Shown here piece after piece: positions 46,085 to 60,222 of a stretch of DNA of 64,000 bases. Positions within the stretch are counted from its first letter, which is position 1; every line of letters begins with the position of its first letter. The position numbers were made by a program, and so were the translations under genes. Under the pieces are notes generated by a model. It was given only the letters and a program-made list of their open reading frames with translations. It did no database searches and was not told the origin of the DNA. The stretch spans positions 20,285,127 to 20,349,126 of the forward strand of contig NC_088297.1 in the NCBI RefSeq assembly GCF_032854445.1, in the 5' to 3' direction. The stretch is from Liolophura sinensis. Lineage: Eukaryota > Mollusca > Polyplacophora > Chitonida > Chitonidae.

Positions 46085-48179
46085 GATTGGAGTTTCACGC
46101 CATACTCAAGAATATTTCACTTATACCACAAAGGCTAGCATTACGGTGTGAGGAAAGTGCACTGGGCCAGACAAAAAATTCACCATCCACAGGTTGTAGA
46201 CAGACTTTCTTTCGTAAATCATTAAACTACATCAAGGATTGACCTTTCACAAGCATTTTCTTGGAATTGACATACATTTCTATATGTGTTTTTGAAATAA
46301 TAATTATCAACTAGTAATTGTCAGGCTTAGCATGTCTTTCCCAGACAAGGTCATGATAAATGGACAATTAAATGCAGTGGTCTTAGGGTTAAATACCTGA
46401 ACTGCTGTAAAGGCGGGTCTGTTGCCATGGTGCCACTTTGCATAGATGTTGTTCAGCTGACCGGGACAAACTGAAGTTAAAGAGAGCCCAAACCTTGGCT
46501 TTAACAATTTCAAACATAATTTACACAGAGTCTAAAAGACAATAAACAACTTACTCCTCCTACTTAAAATATATACATAACAATAGTCTAACTGTTTAAT
46601 ATTGTTGTTATCTCTCCTGTAAATGGGCTATATGTCTGTTTGTGGATGAAAATTATTCAGACAATAATCAGAAGAAAAAATCCTTCATTTCCACAAATGA
46701 AAACTGAATATGACTCAATCACAGATTCCCCTTAAGTCTGGAACAAGCTCTTTCAGCTTCAGCTGTTACTCTAAATCAGGAGCTTCAACAGGTACCTGGC
46801 GAAGCTAGGGAGGTTATGTACTCCAGTTTCCTCCACCCATAACTTTCACTACTGACAACAGACATAAGGGATACGAGTTGTAAGTGAAAAAGTCTTCAGT
46901 ATACTGTTAAACAACTATGAAATGAATGAATTGCCAACATGTATCATCACATAAACTCATATAATCTATTTTGGCCATTTGTGCTTTGTCAGGATGTAAT
47001 CAAGATCAAAACCAACTGATCGCACGACATAACAAGACTCTGAATTCTTAAAACAGTAAATTACATTAACTGTCATTGTTTTGTACCTTAACAAAACATG
47101 ACACACAGTATTACTGGATATGTATGGAATTTAGGAGTGACAAATATCTTGTGCTAAGGGAGGCAACTCTTGTAAGAGATGCCACTTTAGTGTGTAGATT
47201 TTTTAATCTGAAATTATAAATGATTTAAATTCAAAATTTAAACAAACATTCATTTAACAAAGAATCTGTTTGGAAATGAAGTCTATGGACAATGCATACA
47301 GTAACAAAATAAATAAATGAAAATTTACACTTTTCTAAAAACTTCAGTAAATATATGTTAGCAGGAAGTCCCATAATTGTGCAAACATACAGCAAATTTA
47401 ATATTTTGTATTACTAAAACTGCTCTGTTTATATAAATCCACTTGCCCATCTTATGACAGCCTACGTTTGCCACAGCTTCTCATCATAAATACAATTCAC
47501 GAGTTGTGTTTCAGATATCACTTCAGTCGCTACAGATTTTCTTACATACATATGCATCCTGTTAGGCTGTATTCAATACGCAATCTTAACATTCTGCAAT
47601 CAGTGCAAGGCCGCCACTGGTATGACATGCATGCACGTTTCTTGCATAAGGCACAATATACATCTATGGGCTAAAATATTCCAGAAAAATAATACAGTAA
47701 GCAGTCCAAAGATTATTAGGTTTGTCAACAAGTCATGCATCAGGTGATTTGACATGAAGGGGGAAAACTTCCATATAAATGAAAGAGAAAAATTTGTCGT
47801 GTAAACGTGAAAATGATTTGCGCCACGGTATTAGAGTTGTCAAATGATTAATGTCATTTTCCTGGACATGTAAACTATTTTTACATGATTTACTAACACA
47901 GTCATTGGCGACGCTAACATAGTGATAAATCACTACTCATTCAGCACAAAAAAAAAGACCCGTTCTGAAAGTGGATTTTATGTGTAAATCTGCAAATGAA
48001 CTTCATCTTCAAGTTCAGCAGATCAGAGAAACCGAAATGACAGACCCATACCTTCTACACCGCGTCCTTGCATTTTTCAGAGCTCTTGTGCACAAACATC
48101 TCGTGCTGGTCGATTTCAGAGATTTCGGCGTGAGAGATCGCCTTATAACGGTTCTTACGACATTTGTTGAGCGAAACAT
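36084..48179 (-). CDS. DLAT: Dihydrolipoyl acetyltransferase, pyruvate dehydrogenase E2, single lipoyl domain
   Basis: Exons (minus): 48179-48052, 46470-46397, 45939-45716, 44676-44371, 43545-43396, 42543-42458, 41500-41360, 40540-40459, 38550-38470, 37960-37886, 37202-37138, 36207-36084. Phases agree throughout: 511 residues. Residues 1-65 are a Ser/Thr/Arg-rich mitochondrial presequence (starts [14 protein letters not shown]). One lipoyl domain follows ([12 protein letters not shown] ... [10 protein letters not shown]; lipoyl Lys113), then a Pro/Ala/Ser/Gln linker, the E1/E3-binding domain ([19 protein letters not shown] ... GSGPDGRI), and the acyltransferase core with [19 protein letters not shown] and the active-site motif DHRVVDG (His484, Asp488). 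It transfers the acetyl group from lipoamide to CoA in the mitochondrial matrix. Vertebrate DLAT has two lipoyl domains; one is usual in many invertebrates. The lipoyl exon uses a weak donor (GTCAGA). Confidence 0.97.
36741..37112 (-). mobile_element. tRNA-derived SINE with 'gacgttaaac' tail, reverse
   Basis: Reverse copy of the family at 29632. Low-coordinate end 'ggtttaacgtcgtacttag' and 'atttttcagtcata' is the tail. The body contains 'cttcttgtggcaggttgagg' and the head has B-box-like 'tttgatcccgggtt'. Inserted in the last DLAT intron, ending about 25 bp before the exon at 37138-37202. Confidence 0.8.
37375..37512 (-). mobile_element. SINE, reverse, head lost
   Basis: 'tttatttatttatttatgtg', 'acatactcaagaatatttc', 'acgacggcggccagcattat', 'gggggaaacccac'. 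In a DLAT intron. Confidence 0.85.
38880..39128 (-). mobile_element. tRNA-derived SINE, full length, reverse
   Basis: 'tatttgattgctgttttatg', 'caagaatatttcacttatg', 'gacggccagcattatggtgg', 'gcaggttgctggaagacc', then a head piece with 'ggtgagaggcccccgggtta' and 'gctaaccaactgagccac'. About 20 bases with the B box appear deleted. In a DLAT intron. Confidence 0.88.
40345..40369. repeat. Poly(T) tract
   Basis: About 21 consecutive T in a DLAT intron, about 90 bp downstream (in gene sense) of the exon at 40459-40540. Likely a slippage-prone homopolymer. Confidence 0.9.
42245..42320 (-). mobile_element. tRNA-like SINE head fragment
   Basis: Reverse of a tRNA-derived head: 'gacttgaactcacagcgatc' followed by 'aatggcgacaagcactac'. 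No SINE body follows. In a DLAT intron. Confidence 0.5.
42905..43058 (-). mobile_element. SINE, reverse, head lost
   Basis: 'ttgtttatctgattggtg', 'acgccgtactcaaaaatgtt', 'cggcagccagcattataatg', 'ccgaaggttgctggaagac'. In a DLAT intron. Confidence 0.82.
46007..46083. repeat. (AC)n(AT)n microsatellite
   Basis: A short (AC)n run followed by about 28 AT dinucleotides, directly abutting the tail end of a reversed SINE. SINE tails commonly seed such microsatellites. In DLAT intron 2. Confidence 0.95.
46080..46208 (-). mobile_element. SINE, reverse, diverged
   Basis: 'ctgattggagtttcacgcc', 'atactcaagaatatttcac', 'gctagcattacggtgtgagg', 'ccatccacaggttg'. Head lost. Confidence 0.78.
46785..46938 (+). 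mobile_element. tRNA-SINE second variant, 3' part
   Basis: Contains 'tccagtttcctccaccca', 'gtaagtgaaaaagtcttcag' and 'actgttaaacaac', similar to the central and 3' parts of the element at 9885. In DLAT intron 1. Confidence 0.55.
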
Positions 48180-48569
48180 TCTTCAAATTTTAAGAGGCAA
48201 GCAGCCGACCTTGCCGGTAATCGAAACAGGCGATGAGTCTGAATGCGAAACGGCGGCTAAAATGTAGGAGAATCTTATGACATCTGTTGAGTTCATTATA
48301 ATGCACACAAAAATATAATCTGATATGAAAAACATAGTCAATACTTCAAAAAGGTCAAATGTCATAAATAAAAGATATCAAGCAAGTGATTATGTTCGAA
48401 AATTGCGAAGACGTTGCAATAGTAGCTCTGCATCTAATCCTCGTTTGATTACGCGAGATCCTGCGAGAGTTGTAACCATAGTGCTCGTCGATGCTTTCGG
48501 TTCATGAACTGGGCACCTCTACACAGATCGAGAAAGGAGTAAAATCAGAAGATTGCAGACGAAATAACA
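48180..48569. promoter_or_regulatory. Shared head-to-head promoter region of DLAT and MORN2
   Basis: The DLAT ATG (minus, 48179) and the MORN2 ATG (plus, 48570) are 390 bp apart. The interval is richer in CpG than surrounding introns (for example 'gcgagatcctgcgag', 'gctcgtcgatgctttcgg'). Both promoters must lie here or in the 5' UTRs; co-regulation is inference. Confidence 0.6.
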
Positions 48570-51598
<3,029 letters not shown>

Positions 51599-53350
51599 AA
51601 GTAAGCTGTGTGAAGAAATTGGATTGGGCTGAACTTGAACTGAGAATGAACCTTTGGAACAGGTTCAAACTGAAAAGCAGGGGTACAAGAAGAGCTTAAA
51701 ACTTACCTTGGACTGACAATGAAACCTGTATGTTATAAAACGGCTGTTAATGGTGATCCATTGTGATATGAACTGAAAAATGGTGACAAAATAGGATAAT
51801 GGGAGCTTTGAGGTTCAAATGAACCTCCAAGTTCCAAGCCCATGGAAATTTGGTGATTTCAGTGACAGTAACAAATTTCATCAAGTGGTTTTCATGTTCC
51901 ATTTTACGGTGAGGCCTTGTCTCCAGCCTGCCTTCAATCCTGCATGTATGCAATAAGCAATAAAGTGTTGGGCCTGTACACGTTTGGTGGAGATTTACGC
52001 CAAAATGACTGTGCAAAATATGATGGTAATGAGCGGGGCAGAGTAGCTCAGAGGCTACATGTACGTGGAATATTGAATTTGTGTGGAACTTCCATGAACA
52101 AGGCCAAGGTCGACCATGATACAGTTCATGAAAATTCTGGAAGATAATGAAATTTCAAAATTCTTTTTTCCAGGCCTTCACGGTGTGTAATAGAATTTCA
52201 TTCTCTATTCATGAAATGTCATGGAAAATTAAAACGACAAATTTCTATTCCATCTGTTGGCTGTATTCAGTTCTTTCATATACATGTCTGCAATACATCT
52301 CAAATTATTTTCAGTGTGAAGATTATTTTGTGGATACATTGACACACAGGTGACGATATGTCGCGACGAACACTTGTTCATTCCACTATTGCCACGGTAA
52401 AAGAGTGCCATTTCCCTGATATCTAGGCTGATAGGTATAGTCTTGGTGACACCTGACGTCAGGGGAGTGAACCAACGATCCAGCGATTATGTCCAACATT
52501 CGTTATCTCCCTTGCAAATGGAATACCGGCGCGGAACAGCACAATTTGAAAGCAGCCGAATGTCTGACATCATTGAAATATTGTAATGGATGAAGGTAAG
52601 GCAGTAGAAACTTAACAAACATCTCCATTGATATATCTCCACCAATACAACATGAATTATATTACCAAGCATAAAACCAGACCAGCTACGAGTGTGACAA
52701 ATGACAAATAGCCACACGTATTATCTGTATAACCAGCGAAATTTGGTCTCCTGTTAATTCATGTTCAAATATTGGTATATGTTTACATCTGTTTGTGACA
52801 TCGCGATACTGTCGGCCGTGAGATGACGTAATTAATGGGAAAAGTTAGGAAAAATTCAGTGATTCAGGCGAAATCAGGTTCTATAGAAAGTTCAAAGAAG
52901 TCGTTTGGACGGCCGGACAAGTCGATTGAACAACCTCAATATTAACCAGATTTTATTGGTTGTTTCTAGAAGATTTTATTTAAATTCTTCAGGAATTAAA
53001 ACGTTTCTCATTGAAGACCTTAGCCTGACTTTGACAGCTTTCTCTTGTTTGCGAACGCCTTTTCGTTTCCGGTTGACGTAGTCCATCTATGCGGAGTTCG
53101 TTGCCGGCTCTCAAAAAATCGCCGCACATTTCCTAACTCCAACTCGATGGGACCGGTTTCAATGAAGTCTGCGCAAGACGGCACCCAAACTTAGCTGCAC
53201 TAAAAATACAAGCTCTTATTCTCTATGTCTTTTGAGTTGAATTAAGAAGGTTGAAGTTGTTCTTACAAACGGCAAAGGAAATGCAATAGTTTTCTCGAGG
53301 ATTTCAATGCCAAAACTCCATTTCAAACCCAGAAGTAGGTCACGTGACAG
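51599..53350. other. MORN2 3' UTR and gene-free stretch
   Basis: 3' UTR to about 51980, then no supportable gene. From about 53040 to 53350 the sequence becomes CpG-richer ('aacgccttttcgtttccgg', 'gttgccggctctc'), like an animal promoter, ahead of the weak gene candidate at 53357. Confidence 0.4.
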
Positions 53351-53356
53351 TTCAGA

Positions 53357-53878
53357 ATGGCTGTCGAAGGCGAGGAACTCGATTCTGTCGAAGTTGTGAG
53401 TAAATTAATTTCATCGGTGAGGCTAGTAAAGTAAGAGGATAGCATTAGAGATTTCACGGTATAATTACATTTTAATGAGCAGAGGAGGTGAGATACATTG
53501 CCATAAGTGGTAAGGATATGGGACTTTGAAATCCGCGCCATGTTTTTTGAGAGGCGGCGATGTTACGCTGAATGTCAGAATTTTAAAACAGAACACCGAG
53601 TTCATCTAGATGGACTACGGTAGACGTTGTTTCCGAACCTTGAAAATATTGGACAATCAGAGCAACGGACAACACCATGGGACATTCGTTTTAAAGTGGA
53701 CGTGGAGGTATACACTCGATCCAAAAGTTGTCACAGTCAGGAATATATCGAAGGCTGGACTGATGAACAGAGAAAATATTGTATAAGAAAGACAGGTACT
53801 TATGGTAACAAGTTGGCCACTGTGGAATTGGCGACACAAGGCCCTTTGAAAAGGGGAATAATTGTTGCTGGCAAATAG
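53357..53878 (+). CDS. Hypothetical small gene, structure uncertain
   Basis: Weak model. ATG at 53357 opens MAVEGEELDSVEV and meets a good donor (GTT|GTGAGT) after 53395. Downstream, 53624-53878 holds a frame ending KRGIIVAGK-stop, followed by AATAAA at 53935-53940, so it could be a last exon. Candidate acceptors ('acggtag' before 53624, 'caatcag' near 53660) are poor, and a second frame starting at the ATG near 53610 (MDYGRRCFRTLK) is open as well. I do not recognise either peptide. A CpG-rich stretch upstream and a poly(A) signal downstream are the main support. Confidence 0.22.
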
Positions 53879-54089
53879 AGCTCGCAGGAGTAATCTACCT
53901 TGTAATTCCTTTATACATGTATATTTAAGTGGTCAATAAAAACAAACTGTTTTTAAATTGTCCAAAAAAGAAGTCATTTGCATCTTCTGGTATGAATATG
54001 TTCTGAATGAACATAAATGTACTTGTTAACTTCAGTGATTTCTCATAATATTGCTCAAATTAAAATAATATTAAAAATTAACATCGGTA

Positions 54090-54231
54090 ATGGGATAAAA
54101 AATTTTGAATACAATAAATGACTGGTAGGTTGAGTGAACAAGCCATATGAATTTAAGAGCTGTCCAATCATGTTTGTAAAAATATATTTGGGCAATAAAA
54201 TGGAAAAAAATATTCTAATTGGATATAGTCG
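54090..54231. repeat. Diverged duplicate segment, copy A (left part)
   Basis: 'ttttgaatacaataaatgac', 'gctgtccaatcatgtttgta' and 'aatattctaattggatata' match 55955-55998 plus 56232-56330. Copy A continues at about 55004 ('ttgtaaattaccaaaatatt') after an inserted element; copy B is interrupted elsewhere by a SINE. Confidence 0.8.
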
Positions 54232-55003
54232 CAGGGCCTAATCCAGCCCTTCCCAGCGTCCGATTACCGGACGCTGCCGTTCCCTCGAAGTGCCCTTTGC
54301 GTTAAAAAAAAAAAAAAAAAAGAAACAGCCGGAATTCAAGACTCAGATTATCTGCGTAGTCGCTAGGCTTCGGTTAGCCATTCGCCACATTAGGTTTGGC
54401 GAATATAATTTCGCCAAATACTTGTGTGGCGAAAGCATATTTGCGTCCCTTCGCCACAGTGGCGAAAGCAATGAATGCCTTTCAGCTGTTTAGGGTTAAA
54501 GTTCATAAATTTACTCAAATTTAATGTTGGATCCAGAATCAAGAAGGAATATTTGACTTCAGTGTGAAAGAACTTGGTTATGAAAACAGCAAAGTTTTAA
54601 AACAGCATTTAAAATCGGAAATGTATGCCCTGTAGGTGACGAAAATTGGGCCTGCTATACTTCAATTAGCATTTAGATTAATCGGGCCGGGAATTACTTT
54701 TAATTTACTATCTAAAAAAAAAAAAAATGCCGACCGACCCGATTCGACTTCAAATAACAGGGTTTGTTACCCAGAACAAACAACTTTTAATGATGGTCTG
54801 GGGTAACTATGATACATATATCAGTAAATACAAGCCATCCTTAGACTGATTTTTCGGGCTAGGTAGCTGTTGTGGGGTGGAGTTCAACCGTAGGAACCGA
54901 GGCCCTTAAAAATGTATGAGAATTGAAATATTCAACAATGGGGTGCCCGTCACCGGTGCCCCCCTCCCCACCCCCCGGCCTCTTGAGGCCTGATTAGGCC
55001 CTG
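54232..55003. mobile_element. Non-autonomous hAT-like element
   Basis: Left end CAGGGCCTAATCCAG, right end in reverse CAGGGCCTAATCAGG: a 12-base perfect inverted repeat starting CAG, as in hAT elements. Comparison with the uninterrupted duplicate at 56320-56345 shows the 772 bp are extra sequence. Flanks do not give a clear 8-bp target duplication (partial 'agtcg'/'actcg'), so age is moderate. No transposase frame. The interior includes an A-run and three hairpins of the TTCGCCA type. Confidence 0.75.
54370..54475. repeat. Three consecutive TTCGCCA/TGGCGAA hairpins
   Basis: Six alternating copies of TTCGCCA and TGGCGAA make three adjacent stem-loops; the third, TTCGCCACAGTGGCGAA, is nearly a perfect palindrome without a loop. 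They lie in the left third of the hAT-like element and could be subterminal transposase sites or simply a local inverted repeat. Confidence 0.8.
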
Positions 55004-55985
55004 ACTCGAGGGCTTGTAAATTACCAAAATATTCCGTTTGAAATAAAAATTTATTCAGTTTTTGCTTTACCTTCCAAGAAGAGTTTATAAGGGTAACAAC
55101 CATACTGTCCCTGTCTACGCTCATTTTCATAACTGCCGTCACTAGACAAGGTTAAGTTTTGGAGGCTGTGTTACGCACCTAGGCTTAGCCTCACGAGGTC
55201 GCTTCGCGCATTCATCAGTAAAATTTGTTTCAGCTGTTGAAAAGGATCATGTTGTGCTTACAGTATCAGTAATCAGTAATATCAGTAATTAATAGAAACA
55301 GTGGTTGAGACAGAACTTTTGTGCTTTCTGACATCACTTCCTTCATGCCTCATCACGGTGACCTCAGTGACCTCGGCGTTTTTGAAGATTTCTGTACAAA
55401 CTTTTTAATTGGTGACTGTGATGTAAAGCAAACGTATAGAGCGGCGCACGCGCTGTTAAGCAGTATGGGTAACGACAACGAAAATGTTCCTGGGCCCTTG
55501 CCTACATTCCAACATTCGGATTGTTCTGGACAAGAAACTTACCTAAAATATTTGATGTTCCATCACCAATAAGTTCTTTAATAAGAATTATATACCAATA
55601 TAGGTCTATATAGAAGTATAACCAAGAGTTCAGGGGATCCTTGCGTTAAAGGTCGCGGCATACCAGGGTTTACTCCGTGTCGGTCGATATCACTGACATT
55701 TTGCTATTTTTTTGTCAATGTCCGTCGGTCGTGTTTCAACATATTCCAAAATGTGATAACATTCGAAACCGGTGGTAGCGAACGCAATTCGAAGGTTTCC
55801 CATCGCTCGCTCTAATACAGCGTTTTAGACAATATTCACGAGAAAATAAACCTACAAAAAAACACCATTGTTAGCATCCCTTGCCAAGTGAAAAAGTGTT
55901 GGCCGGCTAGACGATAACATTTCTCATAATAAATTAAGACTAAACATACCATTGGTAATGCGATACACATTTTGAATACAATAAA
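55004..55985. other. Gene-free stretch between duplicate segments
   Basis: Right part of duplicate A (to about 55090), then sequence without recognised features. The 83-codon frame at 55321-55572 has no similarity I recognise and no good splice context. Confidence 0.35.
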
Positions 55986-56400
55986 CGACTGGTGGGTTTG
56001 AAGGCGTTATGTTTTATTTATTTGTTTGATTGTTGTTTTACGCCGCACTCAATAATATTTCACTTATACGACGGCGGCCAGCATTATGGTGGCAGAAAAC
56101 CGGGCAAAGCCCGGGGAAAACCCACGACCATCTGCAGGTTGATGCCAGACCTTCCCACGTACGGCAGGAGAGGAAGCCAGCATGAACTGGACTTGATCTT
56201 ATAGCGACTGCATTGGTGAGAGGCGAGTAATGTTTTATTAGGTCATGTGAATTTAAGGTCTGTCCAATGATATTTTTAAAAATATACATGGAAAGTAAAA
56301 TGAAAAAAATATTCTAATTTGATATACTTGAGAGCTGGTAAATAACCAAAATATTAAATTTTAGGTAAAAATTTGTTCAGTTTTTTGACTCAGGGTACGT
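55955..56400. repeat. Diverged duplicate segment, copy B
   Basis: Matches copy A (54090-54231 and 55004-55090) on both sides of an inserted SINE: 'ttttgaatacaataaacgac' before it, 'aaggtctgtccaatgat', 'aatattctaatttgatat' and 'gtaaataaccaaaatatt' after it. This copy lacks the hAT-like insertion, so it gives the pre-insertion order of copy A. Confidence 0.8.
56010..56230 (-). mobile_element. tRNA-derived SINE, reverse, within duplicate B
   Basis: 'tttatttgtttgattgttg', 'acgccgcactcaataatatt', 'acgacggcggccagcattat', 'atctgcaggttgatgccag', 'gaagccagcatgaactgg', ending in a partial head. Absent from copy A, so it inserted after the duplication. Confidence 0.88.
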
Positions 56401-57538
56401 AGGAAAGTAACTTTTACAAACCCCTATATTCTCAAGCCACGTCACATCCAAAGCAATCGATTGCTCGATGGTCAACCTTGATTAGACAGCCCTCGACATA
56501 AGAGGAGATCGAACCGACCGATCACGTGTCGATCACCTCATTCGAAAAAAGGGGGACCGAAACGTCGGTTACCATAAAAGCCACAGGGGACCGATAAATA
56601 ATTTCGGCAGATTAGGAGTGAACGTGTACGTAGTGTCTGCCGCTGCCGAAAATGCAACCGCTCAGTCAAAGGGGAGCTTGTCGCAGTGCGGCGCGAAGGG
56701 AAATGCATGCATGCGCTATGAGCCGTGGGTCAGGACGCAAAAGACATTTGGTCATCACAAAAATAAAACAGTTAATTGGGTCACTGTCCAAGCGCGGCGC
56801 ACAGAAGGTGTAGTTTAACGTTCACTGATACCCATGTATCTTTACCAACCAGAAGTTTAGGGTCCAACAACACTGACAGGCATGCATATGCTGTGATCTG
56901 GACGATTCCAATTATTGGAAACTAAAGGGGTGGTGAGGTTGTTCCAATACGCGTGTGTTGTACTTCGATCTAGGAATTTCATAACTGTCAATGAAAACTT
57001 TGAAGAGAATACGTACTTGTATCATATATCACAAGGCCAATCTTAAAATGCATTGCATGGATTATTTTGCTTGAATTGGCTTGCAAACCTAAACTCAAAG
57101 GTCCCTTGTTCTGCTGCTGTCTAGAAATCTGGTGCCGCGTCTCTTTCAGGCGATTAAAACAATGCCAGCTAAGTTTTTGCCTTCATATTCATATCTGTCC
57201 ATCTCTTATTCTATTGATATCGGTTCTGCTGCAAAGACAATGTACATGTATGTATTAATAGAATGCAATATATGTGTACATGTGTCCGTTTACTCGATCG
57301 CAAAACAAGGTAATCAAAACAAGGTTAAAGTCCATGGCATTCCACCGTTGGGTCAACGGTCGCCAGAAATAATAGCCAATCGTTTTAACTGCTAATTAGA
57401 ATATTGACAGAGGCGCCGCGCTGTAGATGTTTGTCACAGTCCAGAGCGGAATATTGGCGCTACGTCGAGCAGAATCTTTTGAGGAGCTGACGAATATTGC
57501 TTAGATTTTAATCGTTATTTGTGTATAAATATGTTTTG

Positions 57539-60222
57539 ATGGCTACCAAAAAGCCAGAGACTGTCCATCAAAAAACCTTCGAAAAGTGGCCTTTCAAGGA
57601 AGAGTTCAGAGTTTTGGCAACTGACAGTGATGGTAATATCACTAAACTGCAGTGCAAAATATGTGCGGACAACTTGGCAGCTATCAGGGCAGAGGCGGCA
57701 AGGCGAAATGTGAAAGGTGCAGCGTTTAATGGCATTGTGAACCTGGCAGACGGTGTTGAGTGCGTCCACCGAGGAAACTTATCTCGTCATATCAAACCTG
57801 GTGGACTGCATGACTGGGCCAAGCAAAGATTTGGCAAATCACCCGTGGCATCAACGAGCAGTGCTCCACAGGCAGGGTACGTACCATTTAAAGACATTAA
57901 ATTTAAAGTTTAAAATAAATGTAACTGTATAGGAAAATGATACACACTGATGTAATAATGTAGAATATAATAATAACTTGTTAAATATAATCACGAAAAT
58001 ATTTAAAATATAGGTGCCGTATGCATATAGTTACACTGGTGTGCATGTGTTGTTCATCGTATATAGATTATAATTTGTAATGTTTAAGCTCGAGTTTCTA
58101 AATGATTTTCTCTCCCTTTTGTTTAAGGCCTCCCAGTGGATCTGGTCAACGCCGCATTGATATTCTTATCGACCAAACTTCAAGCACAGCATATAGGCAC
58201 CTATTCAACACCGCCCTTTGCATTGTCCGGCATGAAAGGCCGTTTTCTGACTTTCGTAGTCTTGTTACGCTACAGCGCAAGAATGGAATCAAACTGTTAA
58301 GCGGAAAAGACACTGACAAATGTTGTCGCCAGTTCGTTTCTATAATGGCCGCAATACTCCGACAGGACATTGCAAAAATGCTGCTCCGCTCCAACTTCTT
58401 CTCGGGCCTTATGGACGGCTCCCAGGCCAGGAAGACGGGTTCAGAAAAGGAGCTAATCTATGCAAAAATTGCAGTGAACGGATGCACTGTAGAGCTCCTT
58501 GTAAAGTGCCAGGATATGGCCGAGATCGGAGGGGAAGATGCTCGAAGTTTAAAGCAGGCCTACGATCAGGCATTTTTGGATTCCTGTGAGGTGCCGAAGG
58601 AAAGGCATGACAAACTGATGGTGAGCATCTGCACTGACGGCGCCAGTGTAAACATGGGGAAATATAATGGCGCATGTACCCAACTGAAGGCTGAACGAGA
58701 GTGGCTGCTCGTGGTACATTGTTCAAACCATCGTCTGGAGTTGGCCATTAAAGATGCCTTTGCCTCTGACAAATCGTTCGAAGAAGTGGACGAAATCATG
58801 ACACAAATGTATTATCACTTCAGAAACAGTGGCAAAGCCAAACGAATATTCACAGCGACAGCAATCGCATTGGGCGTTACTTGCGTCGCTTTCACGAAGG
58901 CGCACGGGACGAGATTTCAAAATCACAAGTACAGGGCATGCAAGGCCATGGTGATTAACTTTTTGCCCCTCTGCTTGTATTGTGAAAATATGATAGAAAC
59001 ACCAGGCGCGTGCAAGACAGAAACGGTAGCAAAACTCCGTGGATACCTACGAAAGTTCTTGTCATACTCCTATCTCAGCAGTCTTAACTTCTACATGCAA
59101 GTCCTGAGGGTCACAGCTCAAATGTCATACGTCCTGCAAACCCCAACGTCACTAATAACAGACGTCATTGAATCGATTTCAGAGGCAAAAACCAACCTTC
59201 GTGAATTGACGGCAACTGAAGAAGACTTGCCGTTCGATACGGAAGGGACAGCCGAGAGTGACAGTGTGAAACTATCGGCCAAAGCAACAAACTTGCCAGC
59301 GACGCTTGCCTTCAAGGAAAAACTAAACGAAAAACAAAAGAGACAGGTCGAAAAATACTGCACTATTGTGAAACAGGACTACGACATCAAGTTTGTGCGC
59401 CAAGGAAAAGCAAATGTCCGGAGAGTTAAAGAGACTCTGATCCCAGCAATATCTGAAGCTATTGATGCGAGATTTGCTCCTTTCCTCTCTGAACAAGAAA
59501 TCTATGCATCTGTTCAAATAGCTGACCACAGATGCTGGGACTTCGAAGAAAAGACATTTGGTCTTGACAAAATCCAGAAGCTGAGTGAGCATTTTCAAGA
59601 GCCGCTGGGGTATCATGAGTACGACATGAAAAAGGCCCAATCGGAGTTCAGACAGCTGAAGGCCGTTGTTGCTGCGAAGTACAGAAAATTCCGCAACCCC
59701 TTGCAGCTGTGGAAAACAGTCTTTCAGCATTATGTCTCTAAGTATCCCAACATCCTACTGCTGATAGAATTGTGCCTTTGTTTTGCTTGGAGTTCTGCAA
59801 CGGTGGAACGCGGTTTCAGTGTTTGCGGCCGGACCTTGACAGATGCCAGAACGTCCATGAGCAAGGGTACACTGGATGACCTGCTTGTACTCAGGATAAA
59901 CTTGCCATCGCTCGAAAAACTGGACAGCGAGTATGAAACAAGCCTGGTGGATAGAGCAGTGTCACAGTATCTGTCAACACCAAGAAGAAAAAGTGGAAAG
60001 GCGAAGCAAGTCGCCAAATCTGGAGGTTCTAGCGAGCCTGGACCAGCCATAATGCCCACTCCATTCTCATCCAGCCGAAATCCTCTGTTAGAGGATGACA
60101 GTCATCTGTATATTTCAGAAACTGATAGTGACGCAGACAGTGTGTCTGATGATTCAGAAATAAGCGATGTCGAATCAGTGGAAATGCCGATGGAATTCGA
60201 AGAGGAGATTCTGAGTGATTAA
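57539..60222 (+). CDS. hAT-family transposase (zinc finger + hAT dimerisation domain)
   Basis: Two exons, 57539-57876 and 58128-60222, joined in phase (donor CAGG|GTACGT, acceptor TTTAAG|G), 810 residues. The N-terminus has a TTF/BED-like zinc-binding part (CKIC ... HRGNLSRHIKPGG). The RNase-H-like catalytic core shows Asp209 (LMDGSQ), Asp283 (CTDGASVN) and the hAT glutamate Glu673 (SSATVERGFS), with the C-terminal dimerisation domain around it. CSNHRLELAIKDAF is the usual hAT insertion-domain entry. It resembles the ZNF862/C17orf113/KIAA1586-like group of hAT-derived proteins. The acidic Ser/Asp/Glu-rich tail (about 740-810) is unusual. The frame has no stops, so the protein may be active. 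AAG as acceptor, instead of CAG or TAG, is less common; an unspliced reading would stop shortly after 57900. Confidence 0.88.

Noticed and set aside
47468-47674. 68-codon plus-strand frame
   Set aside because: In DLAT intron 1, no similarity or splice context.
47971-48267. 98-codon plus-strand frame
   Set aside because: It is the antisense shadow of DLAT exon 1, which encodes a convincing mitochondrial presequence in correct phase.
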